A stretch of DNA of 19,691 nt. Origin: CAZFQG01 sp964520785. Lineage in GTDB: Bacteria; Planctomycetota; Planctomycetia; Pirellulales; Thermoguttaceae. Below the pieces are notes generated by a model. It ran no database searches. It was not told where the DNA came from and saw only the letters and a program-made list of their open reading frames with translations. A program made the position numbers and the translations under genes. Below are positions 1-7,653 of this stretch, one piece after another. Position 1 is the stretch's first letter. The number at the start of each line of letters is the position of its first letter. The DNA is taken from positions 1-19,691 of the forward strand of contig CAZFQG010000118.1 of NCBI GenBank assembly GCA_964520785.1, written 5' to 3'.

Positions 1-727
1 GCGCCAGGATGATGCCTGGAATAATGAGCAATACCATGCCGATCGAAACCATGATCACGTAGAGAAACCATGCGATCACGACCGGAATCAGATAGGGACC
101 TCCGGAGAAGAGCATGCCCATATCCGCCGGCTGGCCTCGTGCAATCCTCAGGAATATCATGATTTGGCCGATCATGATCCAAGTGCTGATGACCTGCGAG
201 ACGAACTGGAAGAAATAACTGACGATTTGCACGTCTCCGCCGCGAAGTTGGGCTCCGGCCGTCACGACGGTCAGGAGTATCCCCAATATCCAGCCGATGG
301 CGAAGCTCAGCAGAATGACCACCAACCATACCCCGAGACACATTCCCCACTGATCGGTGAAGACGGCCCAGGCGCGGCTGAAACAGTCTCCCAGGTCGAT
401 GATGCTGGGACGGTATTCGTGCGCCCCGTCCGGCGCAACCGGCGCGAAGGGTGAATACTCACCCGGCGACTGAAAGGGATTAGCGGGCGTTCGTGGAGCC
501 TCGGAGGGAGGCTCCGGTGATGGATTGAAGGCGCCGCCCGGCGCCGTCGCGGCGAGGTCGTCTTCAGGCCCCGATCCGACATGTTCTTCGCCATGAGCTC
601 GGGGGGGCTGGGGTTCGGGAATAGGTTGTACTTCCTCGCACGCGGGGCATTTCGCCTGCTTTCCGGCAGCCTCATCCGGAGTCTGCAGCAGTTTTCCACA
701 ACGCCGGCAACGGAACTCAATGGGCAT
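1..727 (-). CDS. Zinc-ribbon membrane protein, 3' end outside window
   Basis: The minus strand is open from ATG at 727 to the window edge (242 codons, C-terminus missing). The product starts MPIEFRCRRCGK and has CxxC pairs at residues 7/10 and 27/30, a small zinc ribbon often seen at the N-terminus of planctomycete proteins. A Pro/Glu/Ala-rich linker follows (about 32-105). Then comes a membrane region with hydrophobic stretches near 128-153, 171-193 and 213-242. The last stretch, rich in Ile/Leu and ending in an IIPGII motif, resembles YciC/glycerophosphodiesterase-type integral membrane domains. An AAGGG at 736-740 lies 8 bases before the ATG and supports the start. The gene diverges from the helicase at 968. 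Function is not known; the ribbon faces the cytoplasm if the N-terminus does, which is inference. Reading frames on the opposite strand here have no protein-like character. Confidence 0.8.
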   Translation of the reverse strand, partial: MPIEFRCRRCGKLLQTPDEAAGKQAKCPACEEVQPIPEPQPPRAHGEEHVGSGPEDDLAATAPGGAFNPSPEPPSEAPRTPANPFQSPGEYSPFAPVAPDGAHEYRPSIIDLGDCFSRAWAVFTDQWGMCLGVWLVVILLSFAIGWILGILLTVVTAGAQLRGGDVQIVSYFFQFVSQVISTWIMIGQIMIFLRIARGQPADMGMLFSGGPYLIPVVIAWFLYVIMVSIGMVLLIIPGIILA

Positions 728-859
728 TCGATCAACCCTTATGCGAGGGGTACATGGGAAGCTTTTCAGGCGTCGGATGCCCTCGTAGAGAAGCAACGGC
801 ACCATTCCACGAATCAAGTACGTCGAGTCGTCGACAGATCACTGTCCGGCTCGCGTTTT

Positions 860-888
860 AATATAGGGCCAATTACGGTATCCTACAA
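860..888 (-). promoter_or_regulatory. Candidate sigma70-type promoter for the zinc-ribbon gene
   Basis: On the minus strand TTGTAG (888-883) and TATATT (865-860) are separated by 17 bases. The -10 matches consensus at 5 of 6 positions and the -35 only at TTG. It would give a leader of about 125 bases before the ATG at 727. This is the best match seen in the divergent region 728-967; no equally good plus-strand promoter for the helicase was found. Judged by eye only. Confidence 0.35.
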
Positions 889-967
889 CATTTCCGGCGT
901 CGTACCCCCGTTTTTGCGAACCTTCCCGGGCGGACCGGTTTCATTGTTAGTTTTCAGTAAAAGTTAA

Positions 968-3028
968 TTGGCGCAACAGACCCCGCGAATGCTCAACGCC
1001 TCCGAAATCCTCGGCCCCAAAGGGCGGATCGCCCAACGCTTGAGCCGCTACGAACACCGGCCGGAGCAGCTTGAAATGGCCGCGGCGGTCGAGCGCGCCG
1101 TGTCGAACAAGCGGCACCTCGTCGTCGAGGCAGGGACCGGAGTGGGGAAGAGCTTCGCGTATCTGGTGCCGGCCATGCTGGCCGTCGCCGCGAGGGAAGA
1201 GGCACAGACCGCATCGGTGAAAAAGGACGTGAAGAAAGACGCGAAGACGGAGGCAAGAAAGGACCGCCCCTTCCGGGTCATCGTCGCGACCCACACGATC
1301 AGCCTGCAGGAGCAAATCCTGACGAAGGACTACCCTTTCCTCAACAGCGTTATTCCGTACGAGTGCTCGGCCGTGTTGGTGAAGGGGCGCGGCAACTACG
1401 TCAGCCTGCGGAGGTTGCACCAGGCGCTGGACCGCGCCGGAATGCTCTTCGACAAGGACGAACACGCCGAGCAACTCCGCCTCCTGCGGGATTGGGCGGA
1501 GGAGACGACCGACGGGTCTCTCGCCGATTTGCACCGCGCGCCGCATCCTTCGGTTTGGGAGGAGGTCGCCAGCGACACCAGCAACTGCATGGGCAAGGCA
1601 TGTGAGCACCATGCCGCGTGTTTCTACTATGCCGCGCGTCGGCGGATGCAGCACGCCCAACTGCTCATCGTCAATCACGCCCTCTTCTTCAGCGACCTGG
1701 CACTGAGAATCCAGAGCCCCGGCGCCGGGTTCCTTCCGGAGCACGACGTGGTCGTCTTCGACGAGGCCCACACCCTCGAAGCGGTGGCCGGCGAACATTT
1801 GGGGATCAGCGTCGCCAATTCCCAGGTCGATTTCATCCTTCGCCGCCTCTATAACAAAACCACCAACCGGGGACTGCTCGTCTTGCACAAGCTCCCGGAA
1901 CCCCAGAAGATGGTCGTACGCTGCGGGCATAGAGCGGACGAGTTCTTCCACAGCGCGCTGGAGTGGTTCGAGAAACATCCGGACGCCAACGGCCGCGTCC
2001 GCGAGCCCGAGATCGTGCCGAATACCCTCAGCCCGGCCCTTTCGGCCCTGGCCAAGGAGGTCCATGCATCGGCGAAGCGTTTGGCGAAGAAGGAAGACCA
2101 GCTCGACCTGGTATCGGCCGCGAACCGGGTCGCGGCGCTGGCGCGGATGATCGACATCTGGCACAAGCAGCGGATGGAGGACGCCGTCTACTGGATCGAA
2201 CACACCAGACGCGGCCGCTTCAACCGCGTCGAGTTATGCGCGGCCCCCATCGACGTCGGCCCGGTCTTGCGCGAGCACCTCTTCAATGTCGTCCCGAGCG
2301 TCATCATGACCAGCGCGACGCTTTCCACCGGGGGCGATTCATTCGATTTCTTCAAGTCCCGCGTCGGCCTCACGCAGTGCGACACCCTGTGCGTGGGGAG
2401 CCCCTTCGACTACCGCCGGCAGGCCAAGATCGTCCTGCCGAATTCCATGCCCGATCCGAGTCTCGACGCCGAGGCCTACGAGGCGAAGGCGGCCGACATG
2501 ATCCGGCACTACGTCGACCGGACGGGAGGCCGCGCATTCGTCCTGTTCACCAGTTACTCCATGATGAAGCGGACGACCGAACTCCTCTCGCGGTGGCTTA
2601 CACAGAGCAATCTCCAATTCCTTTCACAGGCGGAGGGAATGCCCCGGTCGCGGATGGTGGAGGAGTTCAAGAAGAACCCCCGCTCGGTCCTTTTCGGGAC
2701 GGACAGCTTCTGGCAGGGGGTGGACGTTCCCGGCGACGCGCTGCAAAACGTGATCATCACGCGGCTCCCCTTCGCGGTTCCCAGCCAGCCGCTGTTGGAA
2801 GCGCGGCTGGAGGCGATCCGCGCCGCCGGCGGCAACCCGTTCTTCGACTACCAACTCCCCCAGGCGATCATCAAGTTCAAACAGGGATTCGGCCGCCTCA
2901 TCCGCACCGCCGGCGACACCGGCATCGTCGTCATCCTCGACCCGCGGGTCCGCACCAAACCCTACGGCCGCCTCTTTCTCGACGCCCTCCCGGCCTGCGC
3001 CCGGGTGAACGAGACGGTGGAGTTGTAG
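968..3028 (+). CDS. dinG: DinG/YoaA-type ATP-dependent DNA helicase (XPD-like superfamily 2)
   Basis: This is a 686-residue protein of normal DinG-family length. Visible motifs, in order: Walker A EAGTGVGKS (54-62), motif Ia ATHTISLQEQ (107-116), a Cys cluster C207-x4-C212-x5-C218, DEAH box (265-268), TSATLS near 447, and motif VI QGFGRLIRT (639-647). The family unwinds DNA 5' to 3' with an Fe-S cluster, in repair and at R-loops. The segment that normally carries the first cluster cysteine (KGR-x-NY-x-C) reads KGRGNYVS, with Ser146 in place of Cys; the only nearby Cys is 133. A Lys/Asp-rich insert (81-100) follows the Walker A helix. The start is uncertain: TTG at 968 has an in-frame stop just upstream, and ATG at 989 is an alternative that removes 7 residues. 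Neither has a clear Shine-Dalgarno. The gene converges with the next one; the gap is 114 bases. Confidence 0.9.
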   Translation: MAQQTPRMLNASEILGPKGRIAQRLSRYEHRPEQLEMAAAVERAVSNKRHLVVEAGTGVGKSFAYLVPAMLAVAAREEAQTASVKKDVKKDAKTEARKDRPFRVIVATHTISLQEQILTKDYPFLNSVIPYECSAVLVKGRGNYVSLRRLHQALDRAGMLFDKDEHAEQLRLLRDWAEETTDGSLADLHRAPHPSVWEEVASDTSNCMGKACEHHAACFYYAARRRMQHAQLLIVNHALFFSDLALRIQSPGAGFLPEHDVVVFDEAHTLEAVAGEHLGISVANSQVDFILRRLYNKTTNRGLLVLHKLPEPQKMVVRCGHRADEFFHSALEWFEKHPDANGRVREPEIVPNTLSPALSALAKEVHASAKRLAKKEDQLDLVSAANRVAALARMIDIWHKQRMEDAVYWIEHTRRGRFNRVELCAAPIDVGPVLREHLFNVVPSVIMTSATLSTGGDSFDFFKSRVGLTQCDTLCVGSPFDYRRQAKIVLPNSMPDPSLDAEAYEAKAADMIRHYVDRTGGRAFVLFTSYSMMKRTTELLSRWLTQSNLQFLSQAEGMPRSRMVEEFKKNPRSVLFGTDSFWQGVDVPGDALQNVIITRLPFAVPSQPLLEARLEAIRAAGGNPFFDYQLPQAIIKFKQGFGRLIRTAGDTGIVVILDPRVRTKPYGRLFLDALPACARVNETVEL

Positions 3029-3142
3029 CCGGCAGGGGGGTACGTCAGCGGTTTTTCGCCAACCGGAATATCACGACGTAACGCACGTGGGGACTTCGTT
3101 GAGAACGCCCATGGGAAACCGTCTTCTCACTGAAGATTCCGG

Positions 3143-4501
3143 TTATTCGGCGAGAGGAGAGCCGGTCATGGTCGGTTCGTTCGGTAGTCCGAGAATCGCG
3201 AGCACGGTCGGAGTGATGTCCGTCAGGTCCGCCTCGCGAGGTTCTCCAAGCGGAATCCCCGGCAATCTGATCGCCAACATCCCTTCGTCCCCGTGCGTCG
3301 AGGCGGTTTGCCCCGCGGGGCGCACCAGGAGAGAATGCCGCTCCGGCCGGTGGTGCGCATGAAATCCGATCGCCGGAACGGCTACGACATCCGGCCAGAA
3401 CCGTTCCGACGGTTCCCGGCCACAGGTGCCGCGGGTGGGGAAGATGTCACGAAAGAGCGGCTCTCGCGTAACGGGATGTCTCGCGCTTTCGAGGACGGCA
3501 ACGGTCGTCGCGGTGATTTTTTCTTCTTCTTTCGCGGTGCGGATGATTCCCTCGGCGAAACGGAATGCCGTATTGAAATAGACCATCGCCGCGAATCGGC
3601 CATGCACCGTGAATGCGAGGGTATTCTTCCATTGAATGGGAAGGACCGCTTCGAGCGGTTTTCCGTCGCTCGCCTCCATGTGCAGCCGCCGTCGGAGTCG
3701 CCAAACGCGCCGAGCGAACCGGTGGGTGAAATATCCAATTCGACCTGACCACGCAAGCAACTCGTTTCGCGACAACAAAGTGTTGACGTTGATTCTATCC
3801 CGAAACGGGACCGTGCCGTACGGTCCCACCAGCACGACCGCCGCGCCCCGCTCCTCCGCCAGGTTGAGGAATTCCCCCAGGCAACGATCCAGCGTCCGGA
3901 ATGCCTCGCGGGTTTTCCCAACCCACTGCCGGTTTCCGCCAGGTTGATTCGGCAATCCCAGATAGTCCCAAAGGGAATAGACGAGACGCCCGAGGGATTC
4001 GAACCGCGCCACGAGTAGCGTCCAGTCCCTCCGGTGATCCGCGCGGCGGGCCTCGGAGACGGCACGATACATGGCGGTCTGAATCAGCGCGACCCGTTCG
4101 CAAAGCGCGTCGAAGTCGTGCGGCTTGCCGGGCCAACTCAGTCGCTCGCCCGCGCCGTCCGAGACCAGAACCGCCGGCGATTCCGGAAACTGGCGGCTGA
4201 TAACATCCAAGACCGTGGGACAGCGCAACGGACGTCGTTGCGACGGAAAAATCCACCTTCGGCGGTGGTCCAGGTAGTGCTCGTCCAATACCCCGTGCTC
4301 AAGGGGTGTCGTGCCGGTTTGAAGTGATGCCCAGCAGGAAGCGGTGCTCAAGGGAAATGTCGGTTTCAATCGAATGAGGGCGGACTCGCGCAGAAACGAT
4401 GCCAAGCGAGGCATCACCCCGGTCTCCGCGAATGGAGCCAGCAAGTCGAAAGACGCCCCTTCCCAAACGAGCATCAGGATACGGTCGGCCGTGCGGGGCA
4501 T
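3143..4501 (-). CDS. Alkaline-phosphatase-superfamily (type I phosphodiesterase-like) protein, probably catalytically dead
   Basis: From ATG 4501 the product has 452 residues and follows the AP-superfamily phosphodiesterase pattern from end to end: N-terminal strand ILMLVWEGASFDLL, the nucleophile region LSTASCWASLQTG followed by TPLEHGV (51-71), a central LLVARFES-x2-R strand, a later THGDEG turn (402-407) and a DITPTVLAILGLP tail. Active members have Asp-Gly near the N-terminus, Asp-x4-His in the middle and an Asp-His-Gly. Here these read Glu14-Gly, Gly171/Tyr175 and Pro227-Tyr228-Gly. Only Thr53 and His403 remain in place. I infer a pseudoenzyme, perhaps binding a ligand or partner. There is no signal peptide, so it is likely cytoplasmic. 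A GTG start at 4558 would add 19 residues, but the superfamily fold begins right after the ATG. Neither start has a Shine-Dalgarno. Confidence 0.8.
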   Translation of the reverse strand: MPRTADRILMLVWEGASFDLLAPFAETGVMPRLASFLRESALIRLKPTFPLSTASCWASLQTGTTPLEHGVLDEHYLDHRRRWIFPSQRRPLRCPTVLDVISRQFPESPAVLVSDGAGERLSWPGKPHDFDALCERVALIQTAMYRAVSEARRADHRRDWTLLVARFESLGRLVYSLWDYLGLPNQPGGNRQWVGKTREAFRTLDRCLGEFLNLAEERGAAVVLVGPYGTVPFRDRINVNTLLSRNELLAWSGRIGYFTHRFARRVWRLRRRLHMEASDGKPLEAVLPIQWKNTLAFTVHGRFAAMVYFNTAFRFAEGIIRTAKEEEKITATTVAVLESARHPVTREPLFRDIFPTRGTCGREPSERFWPDVVAVPAIGFHAHHRPERHSLLVRPAGQTASTHGDEGMLAIRLPGIPLGEPREADLTDITPTVLAILGLPNEPTMTGSPLAE

Positions 4502-4979
4502 ATAAGTGTAAGACGGCTTGGGAGGGGAAAGGGATGCAATCGCGGTCCGAAACCGCACCTGGGAGTGGCGGCTTCACGCCCGGGCCGTTCCGCGCGCCGG
4601 TCAAGTCCGCTTCCCGCGAAAGACCGGTGTACCGCAGATTCTAGCTCCGGCGCGTGCCGCCATCAAGGACTTCGCGGAGCGTTCTCTTCGAGCCCGATTC
4701 GTTCTTCTTCCGTCAACGGTGCGAAAAGACAACACAACTCTCGAATGAGGCTTTGTGCGCAACCCTCTTCCTTATAAGAAGTTAGAGGAGGATATTGCGC
4801 TCCAATCGCCCCGCGTGGTGAATTCAATCAACATTCGCGATCCTCCATCGCTTTCGCACGAAGAGACGTAAGTCACTATTTCAGAACGAGTTGCGAGGAT
4901 TTTCCCATCTTCATTCACGGCTTCGGCACGGGACCTGCAATTCCTAATACGCCAACGAAGAACACAACAGGAGACGAAG
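4502..4979. other. Intergenic stretch between divergent genes
   Basis: This stretch of 478 bases separates the phosphatase-like gene (minus) and the small protein gene (plus). It should hold both promoters, but I find no convincing -35/-10 pair on either strand. A strong Shine-Dalgarno for the downstream gene (AGGAG, 4969-4973) is at its right end. GC content falls visibly to the right of about 4725 compared with flanking genes. A GAGGAGG at 4786-4792 on the plus strand is not followed by a plausible gene. A minus-strand open frame ending at 4772 looks partly coding-like and is discussed in the findings. Confidence 0.5.
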
Positions 4980-5264
4980 ATGGACCAGCCCGCGAAAAAG
5001 ATGCCGATTGACTTTGATGAGGTGCCCAAGGAAATACAGGATCTTGCTCAGGCCGTCAATGATTTGCCCTTGGAGTATCGCCGCGACTTGGAAACGCTTC
5101 TGGACAAAGCGACCAGCAGTGCCCGACGGCGTCGCCGTATCTTGCACTTGGTTCAAGACGCGCTGAGTCAGCTCCGTCTCGATATGAAATACCTGATGTT
5201 CGATCTCGAAGCGACGCGCCGCGAACGGGATGAATACCGCAAGCGGGCGGAAAACGCCGATTGA
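4980..5264 (+). CDS. Conserved small planctomycete protein, 94 residues, helical
   Basis: This is a short, charged, predicted all-helical protein. It contains an acidic N-terminal part (PIDFDEVPKEIQDLAQAV), an Arg cluster SSARRRRR in the middle (46-53) and a C-terminal helix with LDMKYLMFDLEATRRERDEY, likely a coiled coil. I recall similar small proteins in planctomycetes, sometimes labelled as putative regulators; that label is not backed by a recognisable DNA-binding fold here, and I assign no function. The Arg run could contact nucleic acid or acidic partners. The start is well supported: AGGAG at 4969-4973 lies 6 bases before the ATG. It is a single-gene unit with its own terminator at 5371-5409. 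A longer frame on the opposite strand across the same region is a shadow. Confidence 0.8.
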   Translation: MDQPAKKMPIDFDEVPKEIQDLAQAVNDLPLEYRRDLETLLDKATSSARRRRRILHLVQDALSQLRLDMKYLMFDLEATRRERDEYRKRAENAD

Positions 5265-5370
5265 TCCTCTTGCCCCGGTCGAACAGCAAGCCGCCGATTG
5301 ACTCCTCTCCTCCTCTGAGAATTCCTCAATTACGTAACGCCCTCCTTTGTTGACCTCCCTCCTTGAAGTG

Positions 5371-5409
5371 CCCCCAGTTCTCCTCCATACTGGGGGTCGC
5401 TTTTTTATT
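5371..5409 (+). terminator. Rho-independent terminator of the 94-residue gene
   Basis: A perfect 8-base stem, CCCCCAGT (5371-5378) with ACTGGGGG (5389-5396), encloses a 10-base loop and is followed by TCGCTTTTTTATT. It sits about 105 bases after the stop codon at 5264. The orientation of the T tract assigns it to the plus strand. Confidence 0.85.
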
Positions 5410-5469
5410 GCTGAATCAGGATAACTTACTCGAAGACCCATGTCCCCCTCCGCCTTCCCTCCGCGCATG

Positions 5470-5505
5470 AAACAAGGTCCGTGGTTTTACGCCCGGACCT
5501 TGTTT
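5470..5505 (-). terminator. 12-base perfect inverted repeat, probable terminator of the secreted protein gene
   Basis: AAACAAGGTCCG (5470-5481) is the exact reverse complement of CGGACCTTGTTT (5494-5505), with a 12-base spacer. It lies about 30 bases downstream of the stop of the minus-strand gene at 5537 and faces the plus-strand terminator at 5371-5409 from the other side. On the minus strand the stem itself ends TTGTTT, giving a short U-rich end. It could work in both directions; there is no long T tract beyond the stem. Confidence 0.55.
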
Positions 5506-5536
5506 TCGAACCAGAAGGAGCCGATTCAATGACTTC

Positions 5537-6349
5537 TTAGTCCCTCGAAGCACGCCAACCACCGGAATCGGAAACGCCGGGATTCGAGACCGGCCTGAGG
5601 TACGCGGCCTGCCGAGTTTCCCGCATGGCCGTGTTGCTGGTCGGGTCGATCAAGGCGGGCGCGGAGGAGGAGGGACGGTCGTCCTCCTCCCGCGTAGGAA
5701 CCGGAGGTTTCAGTCGGGTTTCCGTCGCGTTCGGATCCGTGGAGGGCTGGTAACTCCGGCGCGTACCGGACGGATCATAGCTATTGGACGGGGTCGAAGG
5801 GAGCGTGTCGGCCGGAAGGGCCGGAGCCGGCGTAGCCGGAATCGGCGAGACCGGGGCCGCTTGCGAGGGGGAATAGTAGGGTACCGACGTCCCACAGCAA
5901 TCAGCACTCGGAGGCGCCGCCGTAACGGTCGCGCAGGGGTCCGCGGTGTAGACCGCCTGGTAGGTCGTATAAGGAATGAGACGTGCCTGGCGAACCATGC
6001 TCGTAACGGGCTGATACACCGTGCAGGGACATCCGGTGCAGGGGTCGCGACTCACGACCGGATAACACGAGGTTACCGGCACGGTCTGGTACGCGGTCCG
6101 GTAGAATGTCTGAGGGATGTACGTGCAGGTGGTACTCACCGCGGGGGCGGCGACCGGCGCGGCCGCGACCGATGCGTACGGAGGAGTGTATGTCGTGGAG
6201 GCAACGACATTGTCCCGACGGCACCAATTCCACGGCATGAGGTTGTCCAGCCATTCGCACGCCCGCGTCTCGGCCGATCCAACGACCAGTGCCACCAGGG
6301 CGACGAGGCTCCACGTGAAGACTCGGACTCGAATTCGGTTTTGATTCAT
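5537..6349 (-). CDS. Secreted Cys/Pro/Tyr-rich planctomycete protein
   Basis: From ATG 6349 the product has 270 residues. It has a Sec signal peptide: Arg-containing n-region MNQNRIRVRVF, hydrophobic core WSLVALVALVVGS and a probable cleavage near ETRA-C. The mature part has a Cys-Trp-rich start, a central segment of repeated Tyr/Val/Thr/Pro phrases (QTVPVTSCYPV, VYQPVTSM, LIPYTTYQAVY) with paired cysteines (DPCTGCPC), and a low-complexity Pro/Ser/Thr/Ala tail. Such proteins are frequent in planctomycetes and are thought to belong to the cell surface; no enzymatic motif is visible. The cysteines suggest disulfide cross-links (inference). An AGGAG at 6360-6364 lies 10 bases before the chosen ATG. 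An upstream in-frame start at 6385 would only add 12 residues before the signal peptide. Confidence 0.75.
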   Translation of the reverse strand: MNQNRIRVRVFTWSLVALVALVVGSAETRACEWLDNLMPWNWCRRDNVVASTTYTPPYASVAAAPVAAPAVSTTCTYIPQTFYRTAYQTVPVTSCYPVVSRDPCTGCPCTVYQPVTSMVRQARLIPYTTYQAVYTADPCATVTAAPPSADCCGTSVPYYSPSQAAPVSPIPATPAPALPADTLPSTPSNSYDPSGTRRSYQPSTDPNATETRLKPPVPTREEDDRPSSSAPALIDPTSNTAMRETRQAAYLRPVSNPGVSDSGGWRASRD

Positions 6350-6804
6350 TTCGGCATGGCTCCTACGTACGGGAGACTCGTGCAATCGCTCGGCGGTCGA
6401 GAGCGCAACCCGGGCTACGTCGCCTACGGTCCCTCTTCGATCCGACCTATCCCATCATTCTAGCAGACTAGGCCGCGGGGGCGTCAAGCACCGGACCCCG
6501 TCTTAGTAACAAACTTAGTTCGTTTTGCCACAAGCCGCCGTCATTATTTCGCTATGTTGCATAAATTCAACATCCGCGAAGGAGTGGGTCTTCCACTTGT
6601 ACGGATAATGCGGAAAATGGGTTCGGGCGAAGATCGGGCCGGGGAATCGGGCTGAACCACGGCGAATGCAAAATGCGGGCCGTTGACCAATCGTGCCCGG
6701 GAGTTTAGAGTAAAAGTCTAGAGTTTATCGCCTGTATGTAAGTATCTTTTGCCTGAAATTCGCCCTATTTCTGGCGAAAGAGGTTATCAATAACATGGAC
6801 GGCC
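6350..6804. other. Intergenic stretch upstream of hisF
   Basis: These 455 bases separate the secreted protein gene (minus) from hisF (plus). GC content drops in places (6500-6600 and 6700-6790) compared with the flanking genes. The stretch holds a candidate plus-strand promoter at 6683-6711 and a direct repeat GAGTTTA at 6701-6707 and 6721-6727, spaced by exactly 20 bases. I see no tRNA, no riboswitch that I recognise and no open frame with protein character. Confidence 0.5.
6683..6711 (+). promoter_or_regulatory. Candidate sigma70-type promoter for hisF
   Basis: TTGACC (6683-6688) is followed after exactly 17 bases by TAGAGT (6706-6711); they match consensus at 5 of 6 and 4 of 6 positions. 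Transcription would begin near 6718, giving a leader of about 85 bases before ATG 6805. The GAGTTTA direct repeat overlaps the -10, so it might be an operator. Judged by eye. Confidence 0.4.
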
Positions 6805-7572
6805 ATGTTGTCCAAGCGCGTGATTCCCTGCCTCGACGTCGACCGCGGTCGGGTCGTAAAGGGGACGAATTTTCTGAACCTCCGGGACGCGGGTGATCCC
6901 GTCGAAGTAGCGGTGCGCTATGAAGCGGAGGGGGCGGACGAGTTGGTATTCTTGGACATTACGGCCAGTCACGAGGAACGCGACATCCTTTTGGACGTCG
7001 TGGGCAGGACGGCGGAGGTGGTTTTCATGCCGCTGACGGTCGGCGGCGGTATTCGCACTTTGGAGGATATCCGTGCCTTATTGAATGCCGGTTGCGACAA
7101 GGTTTCGATCAACTCGGCCGCGTGCCGCGATCCGGAGTTCGTCCGCCGGGCGGCGCGTCGTTTCGGCAGCCAGTGCATCGTGGTCAACATCGACCCGAAA
7201 CGGGTGATTCGCGACGGCCGCGAGTTCTGGGAAGTCCATATCAACGGAGGGCGTATCGGGACCGGCCTCGAGGCGGTCGCGTGGGCGCGTGAAATCGAGG
7301 CGCTTGGCGCGGGCGAGATCGTGTTGACGAGCATGGACGCCGACGGAACGAAGGACGGATACGACATCGAGATTACGAAGGCCGTTTCGGAAGCGGTGCG
7401 AATTCCCGTCGTGGCCAGCGGCGGTGCCGGTTCGCCGGCACATTTGGCCGAAGCGATTTTGTACGGCGGCGCGGAGGCGGCGCTGGCGGCAAGCATTTTT
7501 CACTTCGGCGAGTACGGTATCGTGGAAACAAAGCGGATCATGCGACGCATGGGCGTGGTGGTCCGGTTGTGA
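6805..7572 (+). CDS. hisF: Imidazole glycerol phosphate synthase, cyclase subunit HisF
   Basis: HisF, with the glutaminase HisH, uses ammonia to turn PRFAR into imidazole glycerol phosphate and AICAR in histidine synthesis, linking it to purine synthesis. The 255-residue length is that of the family. The (beta/alpha)8 signature is complete: CLDVDRGRVVKG with Asp11, the phosphate-binding GGGIRT (80-85), VNID with Asp130, the second phosphate-site region VASGGAGS, and a C-terminal amphipathic helix. Asp11 and Asp130 match the numbering of the two known catalytic aspartates. ATG 6805 gives the usual N-terminus MLSKRVIPCLDVD; the ATG at 6795 is out of frame. No strong Shine-Dalgarno is present. 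No other his gene is visible nearby, so the partner hisH must lie elsewhere. The 81-base gap to the PilT gene shows no terminator, so read-through into it is possible. Confidence 0.97.
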   Translation: MLSKRVIPCLDVDRGRVVKGTNFLNLRDAGDPVEVAVRYEAEGADELVFLDITASHEERDILLDVVGRTAEVVFMPLTVGGGIRTLEDIRALLNAGCDKVSINSAACRDPEFVRRAARRFGSQCIVVNIDPKRVIRDGREFWEVHINGGRIGTGLEAVAWAREIEALGAGEIVLTSMDADGTKDGYDIEITKAVSEAVRIPVVASGGAGSPAHLAEAILYGGAEAALAASIFHFGEYGIVETKRIMRRMGVVVRL

Positions 7573-7653
7573 CGGTTCAAGACTGACCGGACGAAGTGGG
7601 CGCAAAGCGATTCAGGCAAGGCGAAAACAAGAAAGCGATCGAGGATTTAGGTT

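Noticed and set aside
947..2203. 418-codon minus-strand open frame inside the helicase gene
   Set aside because: It is antisense to a protein with all helicase motifs, is Arg/Val/Leu/Gly-rich without domain pattern, and arises from the GC-rich codon use of the plus strand.
3029..3142. Possible terminator between the converging helicase and phosphatase-like genes
   Set aside because: AACCG/TCTTC and GAAGA/CGGTT can pair, but only with a 3-base bulge and without a T tract, so I do not call it.
3501..3545. Run TTTTTTCTTCTTCTTT that could look like a pyrimidine-rich regulatory tract
   Set aside because: It lies inside the phosphatase-like gene and encodes a Lys/Glu run (AKEEEKI) on the minus strand.
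4944..5468. 174-codon minus-strand frame across the 94-residue gene and its terminator
   Set aside because: The plus-strand gene has a good Shine-Dalgarno, a conserved-looking product and its own rho-independent terminator, which lies inside this antisense frame.
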